64,000 nucleotides of DNA, taken from Ariolimax columbianus (taxonomy: Eukaryota > Mollusca > Gastropoda > Stylommatophora > Arionidae). Below are positions 1-10,343 of this stretch, in pieces. Under the pieces are notes generated by a model. It was not told the DNA's origin, ran no database searches, and saw nothing but the letters and a program-made list of their open reading frames with translations. Both the position numbers and the translations under genes were made by a program. The DNA is taken from positions 34,992,953 through 35,056,952 of the forward strand of contig JAVGWX010000007.1 in the NCBI GenBank assembly GCA_036924085.1. The letters run 5' to 3'. Position 1 is the stretch's first letter; each line of letters starts with the position of its first letter.

Positions 1-447
1 TCGCCTTTCTTGCGGGTAACGTTTGATTCCTAGAGCATTCACAAGACCATCTTTATCGGAGTAAATCCCAGACTCAACTTATTTTCTGAAGTATGTAGCA
101 AAGTAATCACGAGTACGGTGAAACAAAGTAACGGACATTTTCCTTGTGAATATTCCAGTCTTGATCCAAGTGATACCGCTTTGTCTTCGACAGCTCTGGA
201 TGGCGAACATGGTCGGTGACTTATTTTGGGGTGAGAATGTGTGCCGCAGGTGACGCACCGTCCAAAGATAACGAAAGTCAACGAAACTCGATGTTGGCTC
301 GTCTTGATCATCATTGCAGATACCAGGTGGAGCAATACAGAAGTAACAGTCATTGCATGATTGTTTAGCTCTTTCTACACCATAGGAACAGCTGAAAGCA
401 GAATAATTTGTTTGGCCTTTCAACCATTTTAAGAAGATCTTTCCCAC
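1..447 (-). pseudogene. Broken N-terminal part of an uncharacterised element-derived invertebrate gene family
   Basis: Read on the minus strand and switching frames, this stretch gives KIFLKWLKGQ, AVPMV(stop)KELNNH, NDCYFC, AVSLGSRL, SVTLFHRTRDYFATYF and DKDGLVNALGIKRYPQE, in that order. From memory this is the order in a large uncharacterised protein family that occurs in many copies in arthropod, cnidarian and mollusc genomes. There a WREP..H..DCYFC block is followed by an LLGSRLK block and an FYR.R...F..FF..ND...L...LG block. The expected Trp codon of the VWRE motif is a TAG here, and at least three frame changes are needed. The copy runs off the left edge. No function is known to me. Its multicopy nature suggests a mobile or domesticated origin. 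The fragment is surely coding-derived; the family name is open. Confidence 0.55.
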
Positions 448-499
448 GTACTTGCAGCATATGAGTGGGGCTTATGTCTTGTCCTCTTCCGAAATATAG

Positions 500-748
500 G
501 TCATGCGTTGTTTTCATTATTGGAGTGATGACCATTTTCGTACATGTGGTTAGGCACCCCAGACTGCGGAGTATATACTTCAGGACTGTCCAGAGTATGA
601 GATACGGAGGCGGACATACTGGCCAAGAGAAACAGCGCTGGAAGGGAAACTACACGGACCTATGTGTGAACTACAGAAGACAGTGAGGTTCAACAAGAGA
701 CAACTTTGCAGATGTAGATATACTCTAAGCCAGCGAAAGAAGAAGAAG
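500..748 (+). mobile_element. LINE 3' end (C-terminal zinc-knuckle region)
   Basis: One plus-strand frame reads CG(stop)APQTAEYILQDCPEYE, then a WPRETALEGKLHG block and an ELQKTVRF block. This is the C-terminal signature of LINEs with an RNase H domain: a C-x-CG turn, a (H/Y)-(I/L)-L-Q-x-C-P-x-Y motif, a WP block, a K-L-x-G block and an L-x-x-T-x-x-F block. It ends in an AAG/GAA-rich tail near 735-748, like the related minus-strand copy at 55.8-56.7 kb. An in-frame TAG and the lack of anything upstream make this a dead, 5'-truncated copy. Confidence 0.6.
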
Positions 749-798
749 CTGTCTGTTATGTCTTCAATACACTGTCCATGTTTCTGTTCTGTTCTGTA

Positions 799-2467
799 CT
801 AGGAGTCGACTTCACTGCACTCCGGGCATACCCATAGGTGCTCAGTCTCCCTCAGCAGATGGCGCAAAGTGTGGATGCTGATTGTGCCTGTAGCCTGTTG
901 GTTGTACACCTTCCTGTTTCGTCCTCTCAGATTCTCTGATACACTGAATCCGAATTTGATTCCAAAGTGCCGCAGCCTGTGCCTTGCAGACTCATCCAAA
1001 GCAGTGTCGTTCTCCAGCAGGTAGTCCTTGATAACTTTCACTATGTCACCGTTATCCATGTCCGCTGTGCCTGTTATGGGGGCGTGTGGCGCCAAAAAAT
1101 CAGCTCGCTCGTTGCCCGGAACCCCAGCATGACCAGGACAGTAGATCCACACCAGCCCCTGGAGTTTTGAGGTCTCCAGCGCTGCTATCCACTCATGTCG
1201 TAGCCACCCATTCTGCACCTTCCGAAGTAGTGTTTGGCAGTCTGACACGATGACTGCTCCTGTTGAAGATGTCTCAGACAGCCACCTCAGAGCTTCAATC
1301 ACCGCCTCCATCTCCATTCTCATACTTGATGTGGCAGTCTCGTATGCGCCACTTGGTTCAGCAACGATCCGGTCTCTTATTCTAGCCGAGAAACCCCAGC
1401 CTGATGTTCCACTACTTTGCACCGACCCCATCAGTGTATATGATGGTATCACTTTCATGCATGTTGGCGCCTATCAGCCGGTTGACTTCGAGCTTTGTCT
1501 GGCTATTTCTCCCAGTCCTACATTCACTGCCCATGGTTTTGATTACCGTTTGGTACTTTGTTAGTGTATCCCCGGTGTGGACCCATTCCTCTCCCTTGAC
1601 CATCGTCTCGACTGCAGTCCCCTCTCCTATAGTACGTTCTGCCTGTGCCATCCATGACATCCTTCTTGATTCTGGTTCCCTTGATGTCCGCAGTGTTATT
1701 GTACAGCGGGTTCCTGTTGTCCGCTATGACTCGCATATAAGCTGTAGCCTGTGCTACTTTATGCCTGGATGTTACTGACGGCAGTCCCAGAATGTACCTC
1801 ATCTGTATTATCGGGGTATCTCTGGTGCAACCCAACACGAGCCGCATTCTTTCATTTTGGATTCGTTCCAGTCGTTCACACTGTGATCTTGATAGGGTGA
1901 GTATACCCAATCCATAATCAATGACCGAGAGAATCAACTGGCGATAGAGTATGAATAGCAGCTGTTGTTCCAAGTTGACAGCTACCATTGTCTTGAGTGC
2001 ACCCAGTCCTCTCTTGTATCTTTGTATAGTTTGGTCGATGAAGTACTTGTACGACAGGCTGCGGTCAAATGTTATTCCGAGATATTTCAACCTGTCGCTT
2101 CTGTCTATGACACAGCCATCAAATGTGATGCCAGGGAGGTTTCTTTCACGATGCAGTTGTTCAATGAACACCACATCACACCGGCCTTGTTTGGATTAAT
2201 CTGTGCACTGGAGTCTCCACACCACTTTGAGGTGTCTTGAATATCACTAACCATTTCACGCCTATCAGAACCAGTCCTGTAGATTAGGATATCATCTGCT
2301 AATGTCAACGTCCGCCCTAACTGTGTTGGTTGCATGTTGGCCACTTTTAATGTGTAAATGTTGAACAGCACTGGTGAAAGTGGCGATCCTTGGGGCAATC
2401 CTGGACATATCTGCATAGGCTCTGATGTCCAAGAACCCAGGCGAAGTGCAGCTGTTCTCTCCATCAT
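799..2467 (-). mobile_element. Decayed LINE: reverse transcriptase plus RNase H
   Basis: Four overlapping minus-strand segments, read from 2467 down to 799, make one pol-like protein interrupted by frameshifts. The RT palm comes first, with GLPQGSPLSPVLFNIYT and the catalytic box as LADD (usually YADD). Next is the thumb (KYLGITFDRSLSYK, then the YRQLILSVIDYGLG and ERLERIQNERMRLVLG blocks). RNase H follows: YTDG (first Asp), MRMEMEAVIEAL (Glu), VSDCQTLL (second Asp), and GHAGVPGNERADFLA (His/Asp end). A C-terminal HLLRETEHLWVCPECSEV block closes it. All four RNase H acidic motifs are readable. Frame shifts near 2140, 1590 and 1430 show it is inactive. I place it among RNase H-bearing LINEs (I/Jockey-type superclade); the exact clade is not settled. 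Confidence 0.8.
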
Positions 2468-2479
2468 CTCTCATTTATT

Positions 2480-2610
2480 GCTGTATCAACTAGTTTCGCA
2501 TGAGCAGAGTTTTTCCAGACTGGCGCAGCGTATTTAGCTACGGAGAAAAACAAGGCAAGTGTAGATGTCCGTATGTAGAATAAAATGTAGAACTTCCTTG
2601 TGCCAGGCCG
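2480..2610 (-). mobile_element. Small LINE fragment from a different family, fused upstream of the RT relic
   Basis: The minus strand reads LRTSTLALFFSVAKYAAPVW followed by KNSAHAKLVDTAINE. From memory this is the post-RT region of another LINE lineage, in which a CYSAAEYACPVW..S.H...+D..LN block precedes a CR.ITG block. It sits directly 5' of the RT segment that starts near 2467 on the same strand, although a thumb region should lie downstream of its own palm. The arrangement is therefore a junction of two unrelated LINE pieces. Confidence 0.55.
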
Positions 2611-2774
2611 TTGTATTGGTTTCGCCACTGCTTAGATCGAGGGTGTATGCACCATGTGTATTTTCAGGTGGACAGACGAAACAGAGTGTTTAGGATGAAG
2701 AGGTTATGAAAGGCTTCGGAATAGTTGACTATCACACTTTCCTGTACCATGTGCCCCAAGCACATACCCGCCCG

Positions 2775-2791
2775 CCCCCCCCCCCCCCCCC
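2775..2791. repeat. Poly-C run (17 C)
   Basis: A run of 17 C preceded by CCGCCCG-type sequence. It lies 28 bp before the perfect hairpin at 2820-2855. Length is likely to vary between individuals and is error-prone in assemblies. Confidence 0.95.
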
Positions 2792-2819
2792 GGGAATGAT
2801 GACTAGACCCAGGTTTAGA

Positions 2820-2855
2820 CACGGCCTCCTTTACTTGGGAGTAAAGGAGGCCGTG
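2820..2855. repeat. Perfect 16-bp inverted repeat with 4-nt loop
   Basis: CACGGCCTCCTTTACT at 2820-2835 is followed by a TGGG loop and its exact reverse complement at 2840-2855. There is no mismatch in 16 bp. It is not followed by a T-run and lies in no gene. It could be a fold-back of an element end or a template-switch product next to the poly-C tract. Confidence 0.9.
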
Positions 2856-3569
2856 GTTTAGCATTGAAGTCTCCGAGAATTACGAGTTTGTCCGACTGGC
2901 TAACGGACAGAATGAGGGTGTGGGGATTCTCGTAGAATGATTCCTTTGTCACCTTAGGGTTTGGTCATTGTCGGGGCATTTGCGCAGATCAAAGTAACAC
3001 ATCGCCTCCGGCCAAATGAGAGCCAAAGAGATATTAGCCTCCTTGGGAAGCATAGCAAACTCGCAGACGTGGCGGGATCGGACGACAAAATGTGGTGTAC
3101 TTATGACGAAGGCATAAATGCTGTCCATATGACTTGTTAACCCTACGAGAATTCACTTACAACTAACGACTGCATCATTGTTGTCGAGATTCGTCTACGT
3201 TACATCAGATAATGAAGCGATACCGTTTGAGCTGTTGTATGTATGGCAGGCTGATGCAATATGACGCAATATGGAGAAAGAAAAACATAATAAAGGCTAT
3301 ATGGCAAATGCACTCAATGCAGACTGCATTGTTTATACATCAAAATCAAAATTTCTCCCAGACAACAGACAAACTGTTTTGTAATCTTCGTGTTCAGGAC
3401 CAATACATTAATAAAGAAATGTGTTGTCCAGTGTTATTTGCCAAATTCGTGCACTTTAAGATGCATATAACAAGGAAACAGAAATTGTAATAATTTCGAA
3501 AAACGTTAATTTAATTAATACCGAGGATAATATCAATGACTATCTAACAAAACGTGTCACATGTGCATG
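2856..3569. other. No recognisable feature
   Basis: No motif in any frame resembles a known protein or transposon. The longest open stretch (3212-3490, plus) has no similarity I recognise and no splice context. Confidence 0.5.
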
Positions 3570-3579
3570 TTTAACCAGT

Positions 3580-3715
3580 GTCAAGGGAGTTTCAAGTAGG
3601 CGCTCAAGTGACAGAGATTGTGCCCAGGTCTACTCCGCTGTAAAATGGATACCTCACATACAATTAGGGAAGGCAAAGCAGTGAAGGTTACTCCATCTCA
3701 CAAAAATCTGAGACT
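3580..3715 (+). mobile_element. Possible SINE fragment (conserved core only)
   Basis: The block TCTACTCCGCTGTAAAATGG, then ATACCTCAC and GGGAAGGCAAAGCAGTGAAGG, resembles the conserved core that follows the tRNA-like head in the SINE at 4390-4667 (CAGCTGTAAATGGGTACCTG). A tRNA head is not clear here. Low confidence. Confidence 0.35.
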
Positions 3716-3830
3716 TATTACAATGACTTTTTAAACATTTTATTCATGACGGAACTGCCTATAATGAGACTATATACTACATGTTGACATGTACACCCTG
3801 GACTGGGTACTTGGGACTGGGTATATGCAT

Positions 3831-4395
3831 ATTTTCACATGTACACCATGAGCTAGGTGCTTGTGAATATCTTTACATATGTACATGTACACCATACGTT
3901 AGGCGCTTGTGAATATCTTTACATATTTACATGTATACCATATGTTAGGTGCTTGTGAATATCTTTACATATGTACATGTACACCATACGTTATGTGCTT
4001 GTGAATATCTTTACATATGTACATGTACACCTTACGTTAGGTGCTTGTGAATATCTTTACATATGTACATGCACATCATACGTTAGGTGCTTGTGAATAT
4101 CTTTACATATGTACATGTACACCGTACCATACGTTAGGCGCTTGTGAATATCTTTACATATGTACATGTACACCATACGTTAGGCGCTTGTGAATATCTT
4201 TACATATTTACATGTACACCATGAGCTAGGTGCTTGTGAATATCTTTACATATGTACATGTACACCATAGGTTAGGCGCTTGTGAATATATTTACATATT
4301 TACATGTACACCATGCGTTAGGTGCTTGTGAATATCTTTACATATGTACATGTACACCATACGTTAGGCGCTTGTGAATATATTTACATACTTAG
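3831..4395. repeat. Minisatellite, ~46-bp unit, about 12 copies
   Basis: The unit begins TTGTGAATATCTTTACATAT and continues GTACATGTACACCATACGTTAGGCGC (46 bp in all). Copies differ at a few sites (GGCGC/GGTGC, CATACG/CATGAG, ATCTTT/ATATTT). The array runs directly into a tRNA-headed SINE at about 4390, so the SINE either landed at its edge or supplies its right flank. Confidence 0.9.
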
Positions 4396-4667
4396 AGCAT
4401 GCGCCTTTCAACGTCAAAGATACGAGGTTCAACTCTCGAAACCATCCCACTCCAGTAAACCCAGCTGTAAATGGGTACCTGACTTACTGCCAGCTAAAGA
4501 AAAGGTAGCGAGGAATGAAACTCGCACCCCATTTTCTAGTGCCCAGCATGAGAATGACCTGTCGCTAATACCCAGGGCGTGTATTCATCTTTTCTCTGGG
4601 CGTGAAATCAGATGGCACAGACACCCACATTTAGTCACACGTGAAATGTGGATACAATTGTATTCCT
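4390..4667 (+). mobile_element. tRNA-derived SINE
   Basis: The 5' part has a pol III promoter layout. An A-box-like TTAGAGCATGCGCC at about 4392 is followed some 40 bp later by a B-box-like GAGGTTCAACTCTC. A core, CAGCTGTAAATGGGTACCTG, follows at about 4461. The 3' end is interrupted near 4668 by insertion of the ~340-bp retroposon. Confidence 0.55.
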
Positions 4668-5033
4668 ATGTTATTTAATGGGATCAAGATGCTGAGCAGC
4701 ACATGAGCTACAGCGGTCAGCCACCCATAGCTGACTGCTAGCGTCAGGGCCAGCGAAACAGAGCTGCCAAGACCCTTCTACACCTCCACGCGGCGATCCT
4801 GGATAACAGGCTGCAGCAGGGTAGACTGGCCAAGGAGAAAGGATAGAAGAGGGAATGCTAACCCGGTACTCTAAAAATGCTTGCTGAAGTCGGATGTGTC
4901 GGACCGAAAGGTGCAAATATCGCAGTCAAGCTGTAAACTACGACACAGCCAATTCTGCTACTTAAGCCCATTTAGTGTTTGGTAGCAGGAGATTGAGAAC
5001 CAACGAAGCCAAGCTAAGCCATGTTATTTAATG
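4668..5033 (+). mobile_element. ~340-bp retroposon, copy 1, with 13-bp target-site duplication
   Basis: The element begins GGATCAAGATGCTGAGCAGC at 4681 and ends near 5020. It is flanked by identical ATGTTATTTAATG copies at 4668-4680 and 5021-5033. Two more full copies occur at 6009-6390 and 46860-47287, all in plus orientation. The 3' end reads GGTAG..GGAGATTGAGAAC followed by ACGAA-type repeats. The duplications and simple 3' tail are those of target-primed reverse transcription. No protein is encoded, so it must be moved by a LINE in trans. I do not recognise the 5' half as a tRNA, 5S or 7SL derivative. Confidence 0.85.
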
Positions 5034-6008
5034 CAATTGTCATAGTCATTCACATAATGTCATCACTGTTACGCATTTACAAATCGAATATGGTTATGAT
5101 AGCGACGCAGTACCCTGAATGTCTGGCACATCTCGATACTGTCAGTGTGATAGTAGTGAGCTTTTAACGATTTTTCTGTCAAAACATGTGCAATATTGAG
5201 GATCTTTCACCACACATCGCCTTGAGTTAAAATTCTAGCCTCCGAAAACACATTTTTTGTATACCCTAAAAATAAAACCGATAACATTCATCGAAATTAC
5301 TTCATATATTCGATCATTTAATTGCTAAAATTATATATATATATATATTCAGCAATCTCATAATTGCTGAGTGATACCATCTGCAAGATCGGCATGTATT
5401 TCTGAACGTACTAACGTTGTTTTTCCAACATCATCTGTTATTTTTATCAATGTTTCGATATTAGTAAATAGCTCAAGGCCGTGACCAAAATAATTTTAGG
5501 TGCGTTCTGTATCAAAACAGTAGAAATTACAGCAGACATTGCAGGCAAAATCAATGTTTGGCTTATACAGTGTGGCTTACCAGATTTAACAACTATCTTG
5601 GAATTCTCATAGGATGTATGTCAACTTGGGTCAACTTTAGTGAACTTAGAATAGGCACATGTTTCACTGTAGTCCTAGCAGTTTAAAAAAAAATATCTTG
5701 TTATTTTTGTCCGTTTCGTTTGTATGTATTGTTTTCTTGTGGTTCAACAGCAGCCTACATAGCAGCATGCTTTCATTTGAAGAGGTTGTCATACATATTG
5801 GACGCACTCACTTGCAACGTTTTAGTCAAGACGAAATTTTATCAAATTGTGTGCATTGTGACCAACATTTTGTTTTATAGGCTGAGGTAATCTGATTCTA
5901 TATTTAATTTTTTTAAGTAGAAAAATAAACCCAAATTCAAATATACTCTAGTGTGAAATTATATTTTTAGATATAACATTTATCAATGTAGCAGAAGTAA
6001 TATAAATC
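5034..6008. other. No recognisable feature (AT-rich)
   Basis: AT-rich sequence with a short (TA)n run near 5333-5348. An open stretch at 5659-5880 has no similarity I recognise. Confidence 0.5.
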
Positions 6009-6390
6009 AAATCCATCCTTCGGATCAAGATGCTGAGCAGCAAATGAGCTGCAGTGGTCAGCGACCCATAGCTGACTGCTAGCGTCAGGGCCAGCGAACC
6101 ATAGCTGCCAAGACTCTTCTACACCTCCACGCGGTGATCCTGGATAACAGGCTGCAGCAGGGCAGACTGGCTAAGGAGAAGGGATCGAAGAGGGAATGCT
6201 AACCAGGTACTCAAAAAATGTTTGCTGAAGTCGGATGTGTTGGACCGAAAGGTGCAAATATCACAGCCAAGCTGTAAACTACGACACAACGCATTCCGTT
6301 CTCTGGTCTACATTCTGCTACTTAAGCTCCTTCAGGGTTTGGTAGTGGGAGATTGAGAACGAACGAACGAAGAAGAAGAAATCCATCCTT
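6009..6390 (+). mobile_element. ~340-bp retroposon, copy 2, with 12-bp target-site duplication
   Basis: Same element as at 4681-5020, here about 358 bp. It is flanked by AAATCCATCCTT at 6009-6020 and again at 6379-6390. The tail is GAACGAACGAACGAAGAAGAAGAA, showing how an ACGAA/CGAA repeat grades into (GAA)n. A segment CATTCCGTTCTCTGGTCTA near the 3' end is present here and in copy 3 but missing from copy 1, so copy 1 carries an internal deletion. Confidence 0.85.
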
Positions 6391-7249
6391 AACTACATGA
6401 AATAAACATTATTTTAACAAAAAAAATTACTATTACCTGCCTTAAATTCAGCTATTTAGCGGGGTTTGGACCATTTGATGATTCTATTAAATATATATTG
6501 TGGCAAACACATTTGATGTTTAGTCGAAACAACACTATATTGTTGAATATAAATCAGTTAACGAATGTCACCACTCAAAAACACATCCTCCACTTGGAAT
6601 CGTAATTTGCGGAAGCACCGCAACATGTTCTCGCATTCGACAGCCACTTCAAGGACACCAGCGCCGTCAGGGACATAACGCAGGCCTAATATTGCTGAGC
6701 GGAATAGAACAGGGGAAAGCCTGAAGATACCTCAGAGCTGGACCTTTACCAGATCTTATCAGATCATTACCCACAAGCCTACTACAAATAACCAAATGCG
6801 CGCCAAAATGGCGGACAAGCGGAAACCAGAGACGCCCGATTATGATTCTGACGTAAATGACAACTACGATACGACCAACTTTTGAGTCCTCCAATACAAC
6901 CTACAAAGCGGTTTTTGGCCACCCAGGCAGACACTCCCCACGAACCAACTAATAAAAAAAAAGTATGACACCACTGGACTCTGCGAGTGCCATGTACGGA
7001 CAGAAACACACTCAAGGTGGTTCAAAAATGGCGGTAAACAAGACATTGGTGCCGGATAAGGCTAGTACAAGATTGGCGGTATTGGCTTCATTGTTGCTAG
7101 TAATCATACACCATACATCCAGATAGTCAGCTCCAGAATTTCTACACTCAAGCTACGAGTAAGATTAGGCGAAGCCACGCCTTCTAATCCAATGCTAGGG
7201 AAACAACTACAACGGCCTGCGAACAAACAAACAAATCATAATAGGATTT
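6391..7249. other. No confidently recognised feature
   Basis: Several overlapping open stretches exist on the minus strand (6667-7046), but no frame matches a family I know. The segment may belong to the 5' part of the LINE that follows. Confidence 0.4.
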
Positions 7250-8930
7250 TTTAACGCACGTGTCGGGTCAAAGCGAGAGAACTAAATTTACTTGGGCAGC
7301 TTCTCAGAAAACAAAAGAAATTACAGAGGTAATTGCTTGATGTACACTGACAGAGATCAAATGGAGGAAGAATGCACAATTTTATACTGGTCTATTCGCA
7401 TCAAAGACAGCAGTGACTAACAAACCACTAAATATGGATCCTTAGTCACTATCTGGTATATGTAGCGGTGAGGTCCTGCACGCGACCCAACACCTAAAGT
7501 CAGGCAAATCGCCTGGTCTGGATGGAATCACTGCATAAATTATCCAGACTGGCGGAAATACACTTGCCTGCTGACTGGCCATACTTTTCAACATCTGCCT
7601 TCATACAATACAAATTCTAGACCAGTGGAAGTACTCCAAGGCAATACTCATCCACAAGAAAAGGGTACACAAATACATTCTGGCACACTACTGTCCAATC
7701 TGCTTGCTATCAACTATTTATAAACTGTTCCCGAAAGTCATCACCTGCAGATTATAAAGGCAACTCGATGAGAACCAACACCTAAAACAGGCAGGCTTTA
7801 GGAAGGGCTACTCAGCGACCATCTACACACAGTCAGTTAGTTGATGGACAGAGCGTGGGAAGTCCGTATGCCCCCTATGCATTGTGTTTGTAGACTACAA
7901 ACGACCTTTGATAGCCTGGAAATAAATGCAGTGGAAATACCCCGAGTAACGAATGTATCGACGAAAAGTGCGTCTAGCTTATACATAAGTTAAACGATGG
8001 CTGCTCAACTGAGATCACCCTTTCCCACAAGCCACTTTCCATACCTATACACCGATGAGTACAACAAAGAGATACCATTCCACAAACCTGTTTATAGCTG
8101 CTCTTTATGAGATTTTTACGTCTCGAAACTGGCAGGATCGAGGCCTCAACATAGATTACGAGATGCGGACAACATGGTGATTTCATCCACAAAACTGCAA
8201 AAGCTGAACAAAGCCTAAACAAGCTTAATGAAGCAGGCAAGACGGCTGAAATGAACATAAATAGAAAGAAGACTCCATTTCTACTGAACTCTTTCTCCCC
8301 TACGTAGGAACTGTGATTGGAAGATGGGCCCATTGAGAATGTCAATTCGCACGTTCACCTAGGTCAGGAAATCAACAACAACCACCACATTGATCTCACA
8401 CAGGAGAGCGCTGGGTTGTCTCAGAGTCAATCCAATTAAACCGATACTCCAGCAGATGACGGACGTCAAGGGCAGATCTCACGCCTTCAATATCATGGCT
8501 ACAAGCAATGATATACAGGTGTGCGCAAATCTGACGCTGATAAGTTACGAATTACCGAGAGAGCAAATGTAGCAAAATCCTAAATATTTCCCTAAAAATC
8601 CATTTATAAATATAGACATCCACGACCAAACAGAATTCCGAGATGTCGTCGACTCTGCATCAATGCGAACGTAAAGATGGGCCGGTCATGTGGTCCGCAG
8701 GACTGAACGACAGATGGTCAAGGACGGTGTCTTTCTGGTGCCATACAACTACAATCACCAGCCCGCCAACGAGATAAAGAGATGATTTGCACCACGCCCT
8801 TGGACCATCATGGTATTCCCGGGCGAAGTACAAACACATATTCAAGTAGCTTTTGGCTACCTGGCATCTGGCAACCTTTAACAAATTGTGACGGGCTTGA
8901 TAGAAAAATCGAAAGTAGATGTCAAAATAC
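7250..8930 (+). mobile_element. Decayed LINE, RTE-like, reverse transcriptase
   Basis: Frames read in turn give LKSGKSPGLDGITA, then the blocks IQTGGNTLAC and LAILFNICLHTIQILDQWKY, KAILIHKK, CPICLLSTIYKLF, QAGFRKGYSA and CIVFVDYKRPL (ancestral VDYKKAFDS). Further on come LRDADNMVISST (ancestral LRFADDIVLIS) and M(R/T)RWAGHVVR near 8670-8700. These are RT motifs 1 to 5 and the GHV...R block of RTE-type LINEs. Stops and frameshifts occur throughout, and the Asp-Asp catalytic pair is mutated to Ala-Asp. No endonuclease is visible upstream, so the copy is 5'-truncated or decayed past recognition. Confidence 0.75.
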
Positions 8931-9370
8931 CTCTGCTGTGATCTATCAATCGTCACCACTGCTTAAACTCATGAACATCAGCGTGCCGGCTAAAAAACAA
9001 CTGATAAACAGCATATTTATATCAACTCTGTGCTTGCGGTGTCAAACTTGGTCTTTATCGTAGACGCAAGAAATTTCAACATGTGAAATAAAATGTCTTC
9101 GAAAGGTCATCCGTGTCACAGTGAGACAAGGAATGAAAAATGTCGAGATTATAAATTTGTTAGAAACTTGCAATTGTGTTGAGTGCATTAGCAAGACAGA
9201 AACCAAAATGGTTCGGTCTTCTCATGAGAATGCGGTCTTCCTCTGCTCGCTTACAACACAAGACAATCTGCCTACAGGGCACGAAGGAGGACGAGTGTCA
9301 GATGCAAATTTGATATACGAGGCATCATACAACAATACAGGCTTACAACAACAGACACAATATACATAGC
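8931..9370 (+). mobile_element. LINE C-terminal fragment of a second family
   Basis: Frames read LLKLMNISVPAKKQLINSIF, then a block ending CQTWSLS, CLRKVIRVTVRQGMKNVEI, and NLLETCNCVE...KTETKMVRSSHE. This is the post-RT region where LINE proteins read YGCETW, then C.R+++, then a (K/R)W.GH+.RM block (here K-M-V-R-S-S-H, frame-disturbed). It abuts the RTE-like copy, and I cannot place the junction to better than about 50 bp. Confidence 0.55.
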
Positions 9371-9459
9371 CCAGGTAAGACAACTAATCTCTCCACTGAG
9401 TTGATTCCCTGTATGTCCTTTCACTTGATTTTCTCCATGTCTCGCTATCTACTTTCACT

Positions 9460-9622
9460 ATATAAGGATCTGTCTGTCTGTCTGTCCGGCGTTCTATCTA
9501 TCTATAAATATATCAAATCTATTCAATCTAATCTTTCTAATCTATCCTATCCAATCTATTTAATCTACCCTATCTAATATATCTAATCTCTATTTATCTA
9601 TCTAATCTCTCTCGCTATTTAT

Positions 9623-9687
<65 letters not shown>

Positions 9688-9768
9688 CATCCATCCATCC
9701 ATCCATCCATCCATCCATCCATCCATCCATCCATCCATCCATCCATCCATCCATCCATCCATCCATCC

Positions 9769-9835
<67 letters not shown>

Positions 9836-9838
9836 ACT
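9460..9838. repeat. Compound microsatellite (TCTA)n-(TCCA)n-(TCTA)n
   Basis: Degenerate TCTG/TCTA sequence from about 9470 leads to a pure (TCTA)n from about 9625, then (TCCA)n from about 9687 to 9770, then (TCTA)n again to about 9835. Degenerate TCTA/TCTG-rich sequence continues to about 10110. Confidence 0.95.
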
Positions 9839-10200
9839 TTGTATTTCAATATGTCTCTATGTACCTCTATGTCTATCTGTGTGTTCTTTCGTACGTCTAG
9901 TCATCTCACATTGACTCTGTACGTCTGTCTATCTGTATGTCTGTATGTCTATTTGTAGGGCTTTGTACGTTTGTATATCTGCAAGTCGCTATGTACGTCT
10001 ATCTTATATCACTATGTATCTCTGTCTATCTACATTTCCATAACAATGTTTGCCCAGTTATCTATTTTTATATTACTGACTGACAGTATATCTGTCTGTC
10101 TGTTTTTCTCTATTTAGTTCCTAATGAAGCACAACGCAATGCTGTACTATATATGGCTCCTTACAGAAAGCCTGTGGTCAAGCAAGGTGTCGGCTCTTGC

Positions 10201-10202
10201 AG

Positions 10203-10243
<41 letters not shown>
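10201..10243. repeat. (CT)n microsatellite close to a splice donor
   Basis: About 20 CT dinucleotides with one interruption. On the minus strand this is a (GA)n tract that begins roughly 22 bp inside the intron after the donor of the PLC-beta exon. Confidence 0.95.
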
Positions 10244-10248
<5 letters not shown>

Positions 10249-10265
10249 GAGCTCCAGAAACTCAC

Positions 10266-10343
10266 CTTGTTCTGATCTCTCCAGTACATGATGTAGCCCT
10301 TCTCGTCGACTTTAATAGTTACTGGAGTGCCAGTTGTAGAATT
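10266..10343 (-). CDS. PLCB: Internal exon of phospholipase C-beta (PH-domain segment)
   Basis: The exon is 78 bp (26 codons, phase 0 at both ends). It encodes NSTTGTPVTIKVDEKGYIMY followed by WRDQNK. This matches the first part of the N-terminal PH domain of Gq-regulated phospholipase C-beta. Vertebrate family members there read ST..TP, two or three residues, D..G(F/Y), a few residues, YW.DQNK. PLC-beta hydrolyses phosphatidylinositol 4,5-bisphosphate to IP3 and diacylglycerol at the plasma membrane, and the PH domain helps membrane and G-protein binding. Splice signals support the exon: TCTATCTGGCAG precedes it on the minus strand and GTGAGTTT follows DQNK. I looked for the flanking exons (upstream ending near KW(D/E)(D/E), downstream starting with the LLDL/KD block) and did not find them. 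The introns on both sides must therefore be long. The alternative is a retained pseudo-exon, but the intact splice sites argue against it. Confidence 0.75.
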
